This document shows positions 13,075 through 25,351 of a stretch of 64,000 nucleotides of DNA, piece after piece. Below the pieces are notes generated by a model. That model was not told the DNA's origin. It saw nothing but the letters and a program-made list of their open reading frames with translations, and ran no database searches. The position numbers and the translations under genes were made by a program. Source of the stretch: Irpex lacteus (Eukaryota > Basidiomycota > Agaricomycetes > Polyporales > Irpicaceae); NCBI GenBank assembly GCA_001986395.2, contig MQVO02000064.1, positions 1-64,000 on the forward strand, read 5' to 3'. Position 1 is the first letter of the stretch; the number at the start of each line of letters is the position of its first letter.

Positions 13075-14039
13075 CTTTGGAAAGTAATTAGTATGCAATA
13101 TTCACCCGCGCAGACAAGACGGGGTGAGTCGCGGAGAGGTGGTGGTTTAGTTGTGGTATTTGGAGGAGAAATCGGGAAGGGAAGGAGGGAGAGATCGTAT
13201 GACAAAGGGTTTTATTTTATTTGGGCAGTCTGTAGCGCTGTGGCCAGAGCCGAGACTCCCCTCATCGCGTCAGACAGAAGAAAGTCGGAGAATGACGCAC
13301 TGCGCTTTGCCTGCGTTTGGTCATCCGTGATTACGTGGTTGATGCTTCCCGTCCAGCCGCCGGCAGAGTTTGGCAGGAAACACGTGGGAAACCTCGATCG
13401 TGGCGTAAATAACCTCGCCATCAATGTTGTCAGCACCGAACTCAACTCCGTGGCCACTTGTCAGCACAGGCAATGAGGGTAAGCCGCTCAAATGTGTATG
13501 GTTTGTCTCAAATGAACTTGGATTATACCCAGATCACACCACGGCTTATCCTAGATCACGTCGAACTGTGTTGGCGAAACCATCCGAACTTGAAGAGAGG
13601 AGCATCATCCGATTCTCCACCGCGTCGAACGCGCACGATGCGTCCGCAAACACAAAATTTTATGTAAGTAAGTACGCTGCGTCTAGGTCTGGATCATGGA
13701 GTCGCACCAGAACACGCTGCGAACAGCCTGCGGTGGACGAACGCCTCATAGAATCGGAGCCGACGGGTACCTCCTCCCAGCTTGCCACAACAAGTCTAGA
13801 TACTCATATGCTGTGCGATCTGTTTGTCTTGTTGTCTTGGAGGACCTGTTATGACGGGAGCAAGATGACGCGGTAGACGGTCGTGAACGGCTTACGGTGC
13901 CGATGGTGACGGGCGAGGTCGGCACAGGCGTGGGGAACGGATGTGCATGCGTATAGTAAGTATATCCCTCGGAATACTTAACTGTACTTACCCAAACACA
14001 AAATTTCAGGCGCACTTTGCTTGGAGTGTGGGCTCTCGA
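13075..14039. other. Gene-poor region upstream of epsin gene
   Basis: Nearly 1 kb with only short, overlapping ORFs in all frames and no recognisable domain. A branch-site/acceptor-like sequence lies just upstream of the epsin ATG (13075-13100), so a 5'-UTR intron of that gene is possible. Confidence 0.35.
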
Positions 14040-14141
14040 CATGACGAAACTTATCTTGTCCAGTGCGACTGGCACGTGTGGCATCCGAACAATAACTTGG
14101 AAAGCGACCATGCCATATTAATCGACTTTGCTCTCCGCTAG
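14040..14141 (+). pseudogene. Relic of a kinase-like gene (catalytic-loop fragment)
   Basis: The reading LVQCDWH, followed by LESDHAILIDFA and a stop, parallels the segment AQRDWHGGQ ... NLDHAVFVDFAS in the kinase-like gene 4 kb downstream: the DWH, DHA and DFA elements occur in the same order and close spacing. No flanking exons for the N-lobe could be found, so this appears to be a decayed fragment of a paralogue. The fragment is short, so chance resemblance is possible. Confidence 0.4.
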
Positions 14142-14719
14142 CTTCCTTAACGGAATTACGGGAAGTTCTGGTCATCAATTTGACTCAGAAGTTGCGGAAG
14201 GGTACAGTATTCGTTCATTGATGTACTGGACAACCGACGTCCATGACATTCAACGTCACGGTGGCGGTCAACTCTTGCGTGGAACCGTGTTCACGGTGGC
14301 AAGATTCAAGAACCCGAGTATTCGTGTTCGGGGGAATATAAATCACAGTGGGTAAGCAAAGTGTTACTTCATCTCAGGCTGTACAGTACTGGCTGATCTT
14401 TGCCATAAATATTACCTTCTCGCGGCTTGAAGAGGTTCGCCACTTTCTCGAATAATGTAAGTGTAGTATCACCTGCGCACACGGGGTAATACTGATAGGC
14501 CCGATACAGCGCCATTGCTCATCTGTTCGAGAATTAGGTCAAATAAGGGCAATGCTCTTCACGCTCAGGCTGTCTGTGGCGATGCCCTGCTTGAAACAGA
14601 ACCTTCTACTGTGTGTTGACTACATCCTAACAGTGCATAGATACAAAGAATCCTCCACACCACTAAACTAGGCTCGTCCATCAACTACTGCTGCCCGCTC
14701 GTTCAACTCGGATTCACTA
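14142..14719. other. Noncoding stretch, nothing recognised
   Basis: Just under 600 bp after the relic without a supportable ORF; only the 3' flank of the small minus-strand gene that follows. Confidence 0.4.
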
Positions 14720-15324
14720 TCAGGTATTCCACGCTATTACGACTGAGCTCCGGGCCCACGTCCTTTCGCAGGGTTGCTCGTAATACCCAATGCCCTGTCG
14801 TAGCTCTGTACACAAAGATTCAGCATCTATCTTTGCGACCTCTAATAACAGACGAGACTTACCGCTTTAGCCTTGGTACGAGGATTTTCGAATACCGTGC
14901 AGTCTTCCTCTTTCTCGGTATCGTCTTCTTTATAAACATGCACGACACCAATTGGCTGATCGGTCATAATTCCCAACTCAGGTCTGGCCTTCCTATACAA
15001 ATCGACGGTATAATGCGGCCTGGTGTCCGTGCGGGAGGAGTGCGCACCCGTCCTTGCGAAGACACAGTATGTCAGTATCATTTGTCTTGTGATGCGCATA
15101 TTAAATCCCACTGCATAAAATGCTTACACGACGATGAATGCATCAGGTACCTTGTCGAGTCCAAACTTCTGGAAAATCTTCTGCTGGTCCTTTTGGATTA
15201 CGCTTTGGATGTAGGCTATAGTCTGAGGAGCAGTATTCCTCTTGGCTACGGAAGACCACAACCAGGCGACTTTCGTAAACCTCGAACCAAAGGCGGGAGA
15301 GCTTAATGTGCTGATACTGTGCAT
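14720..15324 (-). CDS. Small hypothetical protein (~153 aa), three exons
   Basis: Not recognised. Exons 15128-15324, 14863-15052 and 14720-14794 have canonical GTAAGY donors and AG acceptors, and their phases agree (197, 190 and 75 nt). The protein starts MHSISTLSSPAFGSRFTKVAW and contains QTIAYIQSVIQKDQQKIF, DKVPDAFIVV and HSSRTDTRPHYTVDLY. No signal peptide or membrane segment is evident. The consistent reading frame and even amino-acid composition support a real gene; the third exon is the weakest part. Confidence 0.45.
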
Positions 15325-16708
15325 AGTGGACAGCGGTCGGTTGAGAAATTGGGTACTTGGTGGGGTGTGTTACAGTGTAAGACTGATGATGAGAGCTCCT
15401 GCGAAAGCTTTCCGACTATTTATATGTTTTGTGGCTTTTCCTCAAGCTGAGTGTCTAATATTGCCAGTGCATCCTTCCTACGCGTGGATTGCACGCCACA
15501 ATTCTACGCCAACCGCCCATAAGGCCGCACCATCTGAATTCGGAAGTAGCGTGAAAGAAACAAGGTCATGAATCGAAATAAGAGAAGTTGAACACGGAGG
15601 TCAGAGCCTGTGTGTGAGGCATGAAGAAAACAAACGCCACAATTCAGTTGCAAGGTAGAAGACAGCTGGGAGTTCCTGGCACCCAGCGGGCCAACGACCC
15701 GGAACAAGAGGGTTAGTAGATAATTGGATGCGCCGGGGCCGTCGCTTGGGCGCATGATGTCCTAGCAATCGTCGTATGATAACCAGTATTCTGATTGCAT
15801 GATGGTACATCTAACAATAGAGCGACCAACTTGAACATCGCCACAGCGACTCGGATTGTTGTACTACTTATGTACCAAACTCCAAATAAGGCTGACGAAC
15901 CTATGTATCTACGCGCCGACAATAAGGCCAGTAGAATAGCCTATTGTCCGTTTTCTGACACCCCCATACGCAAGCCATCATTCCGTACCAGCCTGAGTAG
16001 CTTGAGTACTGGACTCTCCGACACTACTGGCGGCCAGCTTTCGTTCAAGTTGCAGCGGATTGGAACAGCTGCGCCGGTAATGTAAATCGTCGAAGCATTA
16101 TGGGGACCTCCCCTCCGGATGCTACGCGTTTTGGCCTCGCTCAAGTGCTACTTATTTGGTGCATACGGTCGACGTCCTAGACGGAGCTGAGACCTACTTA
16201 CAATATCTATGTTCTGCTAAACGTGAGAGATGATTGATGTTGGCTACCGGATTAAGTACTGTGTGAGAGCCGTGCTGATCCGTACCAGCGACGCCACATA
16301 AGCGCCTGCACCTGGTGCCGGGAATCTGGCACTCTTATAAGGACCTTCAGTTGCACGCTGACGAGGCCATGAACATGCTTGGACGGTGGATGCGCCACAA
16401 ACTTCTCCACGGGTATCGCCAGCTACACACTGCCAGTGCTATGTCTCTCAAGAGGCCGTACGAAATCTTTTCGAGTATCCCTCCGAACCCTGCTCCTTGG
16501 GCGCAATCGCCACCTGCAGTTCAACCACAGCTTGCCCCCTCTCGTTGTGCATGGCAAGAATGCAATACTAGTATCTCGAAATCTCCGCTTGAGTATCTTG
16601 AGTGTGCTTTGCGCCGCACTTACCAACAGAGAATTACATGGCCGACGGACGAGTCTCATCTAACAACGTACGGATCACCTGCTCATGAATGATATAGAGG
16701 CCTAACTG
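15325..16708. other. Intergenic region, no supported gene
   Basis: About 1.4 kb. Several ORFs of 60-125 codons exist, the longest at 16315-16692 on +, but none shows a domain, convincing splice structure or composition typical of the surrounding genes. It probably holds promoters for both flanking genes. Confidence 0.35.
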
Positions 16709-18613
16709 ATGCTGGGTAGACTTCCTGCCGACCAGTACTTGGAACCCTTTCTTCAGCCATTAACCAGCCTGTTTACTCTGTATGCGCCTCATGCGCTGCC
16801 ATCACCGGTTGCTTGTATAACCATTGATTACGGAGACTGTGAGCATTCAGTTCCTTTACATCTATGTCCGCCTAATTGGACTCTCGCGCGGATAGCAATA
16901 AAAGGAGTCACGTTCCGCTCAAATCCACTTGGTCTATCTATCCTGCTACCAGTAATCATATCACTTGTGCGTTCATTATAATGCCTTCTCTATATCTCCT
17001 GTTCTAACAGTGTCGTAGCCAGATGCTTTTGACGATGAAGGAAGGCCATCTCCGCGAACGTTCTTGGCTGTTTCCAGGGTACTTGAGCACAACGAGATTG
17101 CACTTACTATAATTGTCACCGATTTCAAGAACATCGCTGTCTTCAAACCTCCACCGCCCGACGAAGACTCCAGCACAGCACTCTTCGAACGGATTGAGAC
17201 TTCCCAGCCATTATTGGCGTTGCGTGCACTTACCTTGGCGCACATCCGCGAAAACGTCAGTGGTTGGGTCTTTGCTTTCGAACCCGCAGACGCGGAAGAC
17301 GACGAGGGCAATCTTATTCTGCCCGAGGGACCACCAATCGATCCACGTCAGCCTCTCCTGCCGGATGAAGAAGTCTTTGCTTCGCATCAGAGGGTTTCAG
17401 ACTTTGATGGCGTGACCCTGGTCAGGGACCGCTCCAGGGCACTGCAGTTCTTCAGGTGGCGTCAATACATCCACCAGCAATGTCCCAAACTTGTTACGCA
17501 TCCACACGATATAGTCGTCGCCACCACGCGGGATACTCATTCCCCGCCACCGCCACCTCTCTACCCATTCGAACTTTCAGAGCTCCCATCCGAAACCCTT
17601 GCACACGTCAACGCCACACGACGCAAATCACCCTTAGCTTCCTCCGGTATCGAAGATATGTTCATGCAGAGCAGGGCGTTCACACTCGAAATCGACGGTG
17701 TCATCTCTGAAGGATCGAAAGAAAGCATGTGCTCCGTCTTCCGATGCCATATCACGTCCATTGACGGCACACCCGTGACGGCATCGCCAACTCTATGCCT
17801 TAAGCTATTCGATGACCGCTTTCAGAGGGCCGCAGGTCTGGAGGAAGACGAGGAGGAGCTCGCGACGAACTACGGACACTATATGAAGCAGATCTTGGAC
17901 GCCGATCTTCATGTTCTTGATGAGGCTTCGGCTTATGACAAGCTAAAGCCAGTACAAGGGTCCATTGTCCCGTGGTTTTACGGTGCACACAAGGTGAGAG
18001 GCTTACGTCCTTGCATTGCATTAGTGAAGTGGCCGCTGACCTGGGGTCCTTAGTTCACCTTTGGGAATGGGATGTACTTGTACGGTATCCTCCTAGAGTA
18101 TATCGAAGGCCGAAGCCTTTTAGATACCAACTTCTTCAAAGGCTTAAGCACGGAGAGACAGATTGCCACGGTCAGTTGCTCAAGCTCCCATTTCTTAGAG
18201 TTATCTGATGATTCTGAATTGGGCTCTTCTAGATTCGGAGCTGTCGTGAGGGCGTTCGTGTCCTTGACATCGCAGATATTGCCCAACGAGACTGGCACGG
18301 TGGTCAAGTGCTCATTCGCACTGACCCGTCTACGAACCTTGATCACGCCGTGTTCGTTGACTTCGCCTCAGCCGCTCAAACACGCTGTATCGAAGAACCA
18401 AATGTTGTCGCCAATTATTCCGAGGTGTTGATGGTCTTGCGTCGCGCAGGACTTGATCGTGAGTTGGTGTGGCAGCATTTCGGACTGCCAGATGATTGGG
18501 ACGCTACCGCCTTCACGTTTTCTTCGACTAGTGGAGAGGAAGCAAGGTATGTACGGGCACGGGCTATGCTTCCGTGGATATCTTCACCCAATCTCTACCC
18601 TGAGACACAATAA
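16709..18613 (+). CDS. Highly diverged protein-kinase-like protein
   Basis: Exons 16709-16951, 17019-17993, 18054-18170 and 18233-18613 join in phase to about 571 residues. The C-terminal half resembles a kinase fold: CLKLFDD as possible VAIK-type lysine strand, EASAYDKL as helix C, VPWFYGAH, GILLEYIEGRSL as hinge, IADIAQRDWHGGQVLI as catalytic loop (usual H-R-D-x-x-x-x-N pattern not kept), and HAVFVDFASA where DFG is expected. There is no clear glycine-rich loop. The N-terminal ~300 residues are unrecognised and partly proline/acid-rich. Activity therefore cannot be assumed; it could be a pseudokinase or a small-molecule phosphotransferase. The first exon is predicted from phase only. A relic of similar sequence lies at 14040-14141. 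Confidence 0.65.
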
Positions 18614-19007
18614 ACTCGTACCATAGTCGCCTTGTTGTGTATATGTAATTGAACCATGCACAATGATCTAAGCTAGTGATAGTGATAAGGAAGAGTAAAC
18701 AATGAAGAAGCGTTGGAGTGTTGAGTTCTCCTCATTCGATGCCATCTAGTAGCCTCAAAGGGTCGCTCAGTGTCCAGATTTCGTTTGCAATCCGGACTTG
18801 AATGGAATGCTGCGGTAGTACTAAGCGGATAGCCCCGAGCAAGGAAAATGGTTGCCTGATCAGGTCAAGGTCACGATCTAAAGGTTTCTCATTCAGCTAA
18901 GTAATAGACAACATTGCCATCATTGCCAGTACTGCAAGTGAAGCGTCTATCGCTGGTTCAAGTAATCGATGCAACATCGACCATCCATCCCTCATCCTTT
19001 CCTTCGG
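18614..19007. other. Convergent 3' intergenic region
   Basis: About 390 bp between the kinase-like gene and the S10 peptidase, which end towards each other. No ORF or repeat of note. Confidence 0.45.
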
Positions 19008-21506
19008 CTACACACCATCTTTCGAGTCCGCCGTGTCAAACGGCTGGTCCAGCACCCAGCGCTCTACAATCTTTTTCACCAGTGCAGGCTGGTCTTTGAC
19101 TACCTATATAGTAAAAGATTGTTCAGCCGTCAGCTGTCAGCCGTCAACATTTTAAGTTGTTGTCGATTACTCCACGAACAACGGACATAACCAAAGCGAA
19201 GAGCGAATGTTGGATTCTGACACGCACCATATGCCCACTCTCCTCTATGGTCACATACGTAAGTTGCCCTGCGCCCCCGCCCTCCTTCCCAGGAGGGTAA
19301 ACGACCCGCACAGTAGCGTTCTCGCCTAACCAAGGGAGGTCCGGTGAGGCGAGGAAGGCGGATTGAAAGGGTGTTTGGAGGAGGTTGAGCTGTGAGTGTG
19401 AATACGAGGTAGAGAGTGGCAGATAATGTGAGTGCGTTGTGAGGTTTGTGAGAGAACGCGAAAGAACCAGGTGGGAGGAAAGGTTGACTGTTAGGGACGT
19501 ACCATGGACAACGTCCCCGGCCAAGGACAGTTGGCATCCAATTTGCCGACATAGTCTGTGAGAGGCGGTCGAAAAGTCAAAGGAAATATCACGAGGACCG
19601 ACTGCTACTTACGAAGCAGCCTGACCCCTGCCTCCAACAAAGGAGGGTACATCCAGTGCGCAGGCTGAACTCTGTCCTTGATGTCAGTACATCGAACTAT
19701 TGCGAGAGAAACTGTGTTTGAAGACGTACATATCTCCTGCCTTGATGAAATCCCTGTGTACTTCCTGGTTCACGCTGGAGAAGTTCAAATGAGCAGGTAC
19801 GCCAAGTTTGTGCTTTGTCTCTGGGTTATTCAGAAAAGCAGAGAGCCACTCTGCTTCGGGGAGGCAATCTGCTAGAGTTCCGTTACACTACCGACCACTA
19901 TGTCAGAACAAATTTCGAGTCTAAAACTATCACGTAGATTATCACTACTCACTCGCACGTTGACATTCTCATACGACCGCCCATCCAACTTCTGCAACTG
20001 CGTCTCCTGACATAGTTCATTCGCCCTCACCCTCCTCTCCAGCACATCCGGATCCTGGTATACTAACCGGATCGCATCCAAACAAGCGGGAAGACGGGGA
20101 TACAAGCTCGAGCAGACGGTAGAGTTGTAGAGGTCTGAGAGGGTGCAGCGGTAATGAAGGGACCATGTATAGTGCGAGAGGGCGTCGGTGTGTGGGTTGC
20201 TGAGCATTATTGAGTCGAGGTTGATTGTTATTTTCGACCTGGCAGTAGAGAGCCTAGGGGAGGATGCGAGGGCGAGGTTGGATTCGTGGATGACTGTTGC
20301 TATGTGCGGGATGTATGTCTAGAAAGTATGATCGGATGATTTCAAGTTGGATTGAGATGGTAGAGAGAGTGCGTACATACCCCGCCGTACGAGCCTCCTG
20401 AGAGAATAAGAGGGTTTCTATACGAAGAAAGTTGACTATGGGTCAATGCGAGAGACGCGAATATCCGAGCTAATATACATACCCTATTAGATGAGAGAAC
20501 AGCACGTAGAACTTCTGCAAGAAGTCATACACGTCGTGTGCCGCTTCACGAGAGTTGTGTACTCGAGAGCCGTAGGAGAAGCCGACGTTCACCGGCTATA
20601 GAGGCATGCAAGGCCAAATTGTATCAACACACTGAAGTAGTACGAACATGGACGGTAGAGAGCGAAGAGTGAGCTTACGTGGTCTAGAGCGATAAGATTG
20701 AACTTCTCGGTCCAAGCGTGTGGGTTGGGCTCGGTAGTTGCGTTCTTGGTGAGCTTACAATGCGACTCTAACGTACAAACCAACGAGCTCAGTCTTGTGA
20801 ACATATATTTTACAATTAAAACTAGGCATATCTTGGAGAGATAAGACGTACGTCCTATCAGCGTGTTCAGCAATCCGCTGACTCCCGGGCCACCGCCCAC
20901 GGCCAATCTGTGGAACATACCAATAACAAGAGCACAGTAACATCATGTCAGTACGAGGATGACAGAATGCAGATCGTCAGCGCGGACATTACTGGTGCAG
21001 ACTTGTTACCATCCTGTGCTTCGAAGAACCTAATGAATATTTGCTCGTCAGCGATAATGCACGCATGTTAAACAGCACGCAATGTGCTATCACAATTTCG
21101 GGGCTCAACCAAGACAAGTGATTCAGAGGACGTACCAAAAGAAAGATCTCTTTGGAGTATCTTCAGAGTCCCCGTTGAGGCCTATGAAGCCGGAATGCGA
21201 GACCGCTTTGGTACCTGGACGGGTGTACATCCCTTCGCACAGGGGATCTGACTTGTCATCAAGGCCATGGGTTCTAAGTTTCCAATAGAACGCTTCCGGT
21301 CGATCTGAAGCTGTGGAGTGACGGAGGAGCTGTAGGAAGAATGTACTGGTGTGCGGTATGTATAGCAAGACAAAGAATGTCCCAAGAACGAGAAGAACCG
21401 TGAGCTGTCGATAGTTTATTCGAGTTCTCAATGCGACAACTTTCGAGCTCTTGGTCTCGCTTGATAACTGTGACACTTGTTCGTTAGCATCTTTGGAATA
21501 TACCAT
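19008..21506 (-). CDS. Serine carboxypeptidase, family S10, predicted type II membrane-anchored
   Basis: S10 carboxypeptidases remove C-terminal residues in the secretory pathway, vacuole or outside the cell. The first exon (start 21506) encodes a short cytosolic tail and one hydrophobic span near residues 33-55 (LTVLLVLGTFFVLLYIPH), with no cleavage site evident. Later exons give SHSGFIGLNGDSEDTPKRSF, GGGPG (oxyanion region), WTEKFNLIALDH, the nucleophile motif as SGGSYGG (usual G-E-S-Y-[AG]-G; the acidic residue before Ser is Gly here), DANCPW (around the catalytic Asp) and ESGHM (catalytic His). The last exon ends with stop 19008-19010. At least nine short introns interrupt the gene. The N-glycosylation-like NFS and NAT sites agree with a luminal domain. 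Confidence 0.85.
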
Positions 21507-22059
21507 ACTGATAGTTGATGATGGTGGTGGTACGAAGGAGATATTCTACAAAGCGCCGAGCAAAGCACTTGCTATTCACGATCATCTTTCCCGGTTTCAG
21601 GCTGATAGCCACATGTACAGGCTCGCCGTGACAACTGGGACTTCCGTTTACTATGTTATCTGCAATCCTTTCCTCTGAAACAACTCACGGACAAGCACAA
21701 TACGGCGGCGTTTGGCCATGTCAGCAATCACATATTGGACTGGACATCGCCGCCGGTGATGATAGGCAATACAACACTCAGCTCTACCATCACTATTTAC
21801 CGCAGTATGCTGATAGGGGATGGGTGGGTAACGAGGCTATGCGATCTGAGACACCAGTTTCCGAGTCTTAGAGGCGTTGTACTTGGATGCCTGCCTTATC
21901 TAGAGAGTTGGCGGAAGACCCGATTACAGCGAGATTTCATATCGATCACTAGCCTTGTACAGCTTTACCCTCCCAACCACTTTCCATCTCACAACTCGAC
22001 TTGTCTCTTCCCCTCATCTTCCACTCTCATCTCACCGTCGCTGCTCCTAGACAACAACC
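21507..22059. promoter_or_regulatory. Divergent promoter region S10 peptidase / MAP kinase
   Basis: A 553-bp region between divergent start codons. The 100 bp before the MAPK start are strongly pyrimidine-rich on the + strand, a common fungal core-promoter feature. No coding exon is supported. Confidence 0.4.
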
Positions 22060-23995
<1,936 letters not shown>

Positions 23996-24440
23996 ACGTG
24001 ATTGGGTCTTTGACTTGAGATAGTTGAGGACAGGATAGGATGGAAGGATGGAAATAGCGCACATCCGTCAAGAAAATCGAGAGTCGATACTATGTATCAT
24101 TTGGTCAAGCTTCGGTTTGAGTAGTTGTATCGTTAGGTTATTCGAGCTCTCGCCTGTGGCTCGATGCAGAGGTTACTACTTATTATTGAGATCGCCACGC
24201 ACTGTGTGTACCGTAGTGGATTTTGATGTCGGTTTGCATTATTTATCAGTGAATTAGAATCACCCATGAGCAGGATCGTAATATGACGAAGCCAAATCTC
24301 ACGGATAGTCAAAAAGGTGGTAAGTAATGCCAATATTACTGCTGGCACACGCCACTTAACTTGAACATTCTCATCAGCGCGAACAGCCATCTCGCAGGGA
24401 ATTAGTGAACCTTGAATAGCCTATCGCAAACCTCTAAGCT
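23996..24440. other. Intergenic region between MAPK and DUF952 genes
   Basis: 445 bp holding the MAPK 3' UTR and the promoter of the DUF952 gene, both on +. No further feature seen. Confidence 0.4.
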
Positions 24441-24893
24441 ATGTCATCCGAACCCACCTCTCACCCAGAGTCCCTCCCAATATACATCTACAAACTAATC
24501 CCCTACACATACGCACCACCCCTCCCACCAGCACCCCTCCCAGACGCACTACCCATCAGCACCCTCGACCAAACCTCCGGTTTCATCCACCTGTCCACAG
24601 CCCCCCAAGTCCTCGGCACACTCGTCCACTTCTTCACGGACGACCCGAGGGTGTACGTCCTCCGCATCCCTTACACGAGAGTTCAGAAGGACATCAGGTG
24701 GGAAGACCCGAAGGGAGAGGTATGTGGAGATCGACCGGGGGAGGGGAGGTTCCCGCATTTGTATAATGAGTTGAAGGTTGGGAGGGAGGAGGTAGATGGG
24801 GTTGTTGTTTGGGAACGGGGAGAGGGAGACGAGCGGAAGGGGTGGGAGGAGGTGGTGAAGAAGGCGGAGGAGGAAGGTTGGTTGGTGTACTGA
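24441..24893 (+). CDS. DUF952 family protein
   Basis: Single-exon gene of 150 codons. The N-terminal half matches the DUF952 pattern: PIYIYKLIPY, then STLDQTSGFIHLSTAPQV and a region YVLRIPYTRVQKDIRWED, then FPHLYNELKV near residue 112. DUF952 proteins are small, widespread in bacteria and fungi, and of unknown biochemical function; the fold is related to the ADP-ribosyltransferase-like superfamily. The C-terminus is Glu/Lys/Gly-rich and ends GWLVY, also typical for the family. No signal peptide. The ATG chosen is the first in a frame that is open only from there. Confidence 0.85.
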   Translation: MSSEPTSHPESLPIYIYKLIPYTYAPPLPPAPLPDALPISTLDQTSGFIHLSTAPQVLGTLVHFFTDDPRVYVLRIPYTRVQKDIRWEDPKGEVCGDRPGEGRFPHLYNELKVGREEVDGVVVWERGEGDERKGWEEVVKKAEEEGWLVY

Positions 24894-25351
24894 TCACACA
24901 AGGATTGAAATCTGTAAGCACATCCAGGACGCGAACACGAATCGAGTAGATAATGGGCGAAAGCGTTTCTATATCACAACGCAAGGGAGTCATTGCATTA
25001 TGTAGGCGAAGAAGAAAGAACGTATTCTACAGATACATTCAATTGCTTGTGAGACGATGATGATGGATGCGACGAAAGCTTGTATACGTGCACGGATGGA
25101 GAGTCCACTCAAAACTGCCGAGTGTAGGCGTCGAAGGATTGCAGAGCAAGATGCAGAGATAAGAATAAAAGAGAAGAAAGAAGTGAGAGACGCAGAGAAG
25201 AAATTTCAGAGTGAGAGCGAAAGAAATATTGAGAAGGAATCGTAGGGTACAGTATCCTGCGCGATAAACCCAACAATATAAGAGGAAGAAGAAAGAAACT
25301 AATGCAACACTTGGTTTAAATACACGGGGGACGTAGAGGCGTTGCGATTCG
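24894..25351. other. Convergent 3' intergenic region
   Basis: About 460 bp, purine-rich on + in its second half (25150-25300). A 62-codon ORF at 25057-25245 merely reflects that bias. Probably 3' UTRs of the DUF952 and Bud4-like genes. Confidence 0.4.

Noticed and set aside
16315..16692. 125-codon + ORF upstream of the kinase-like gene
   Set aside because: Could be an upstream exon, but no phase-consistent junction to 16709 was found and competing frames overlap it.
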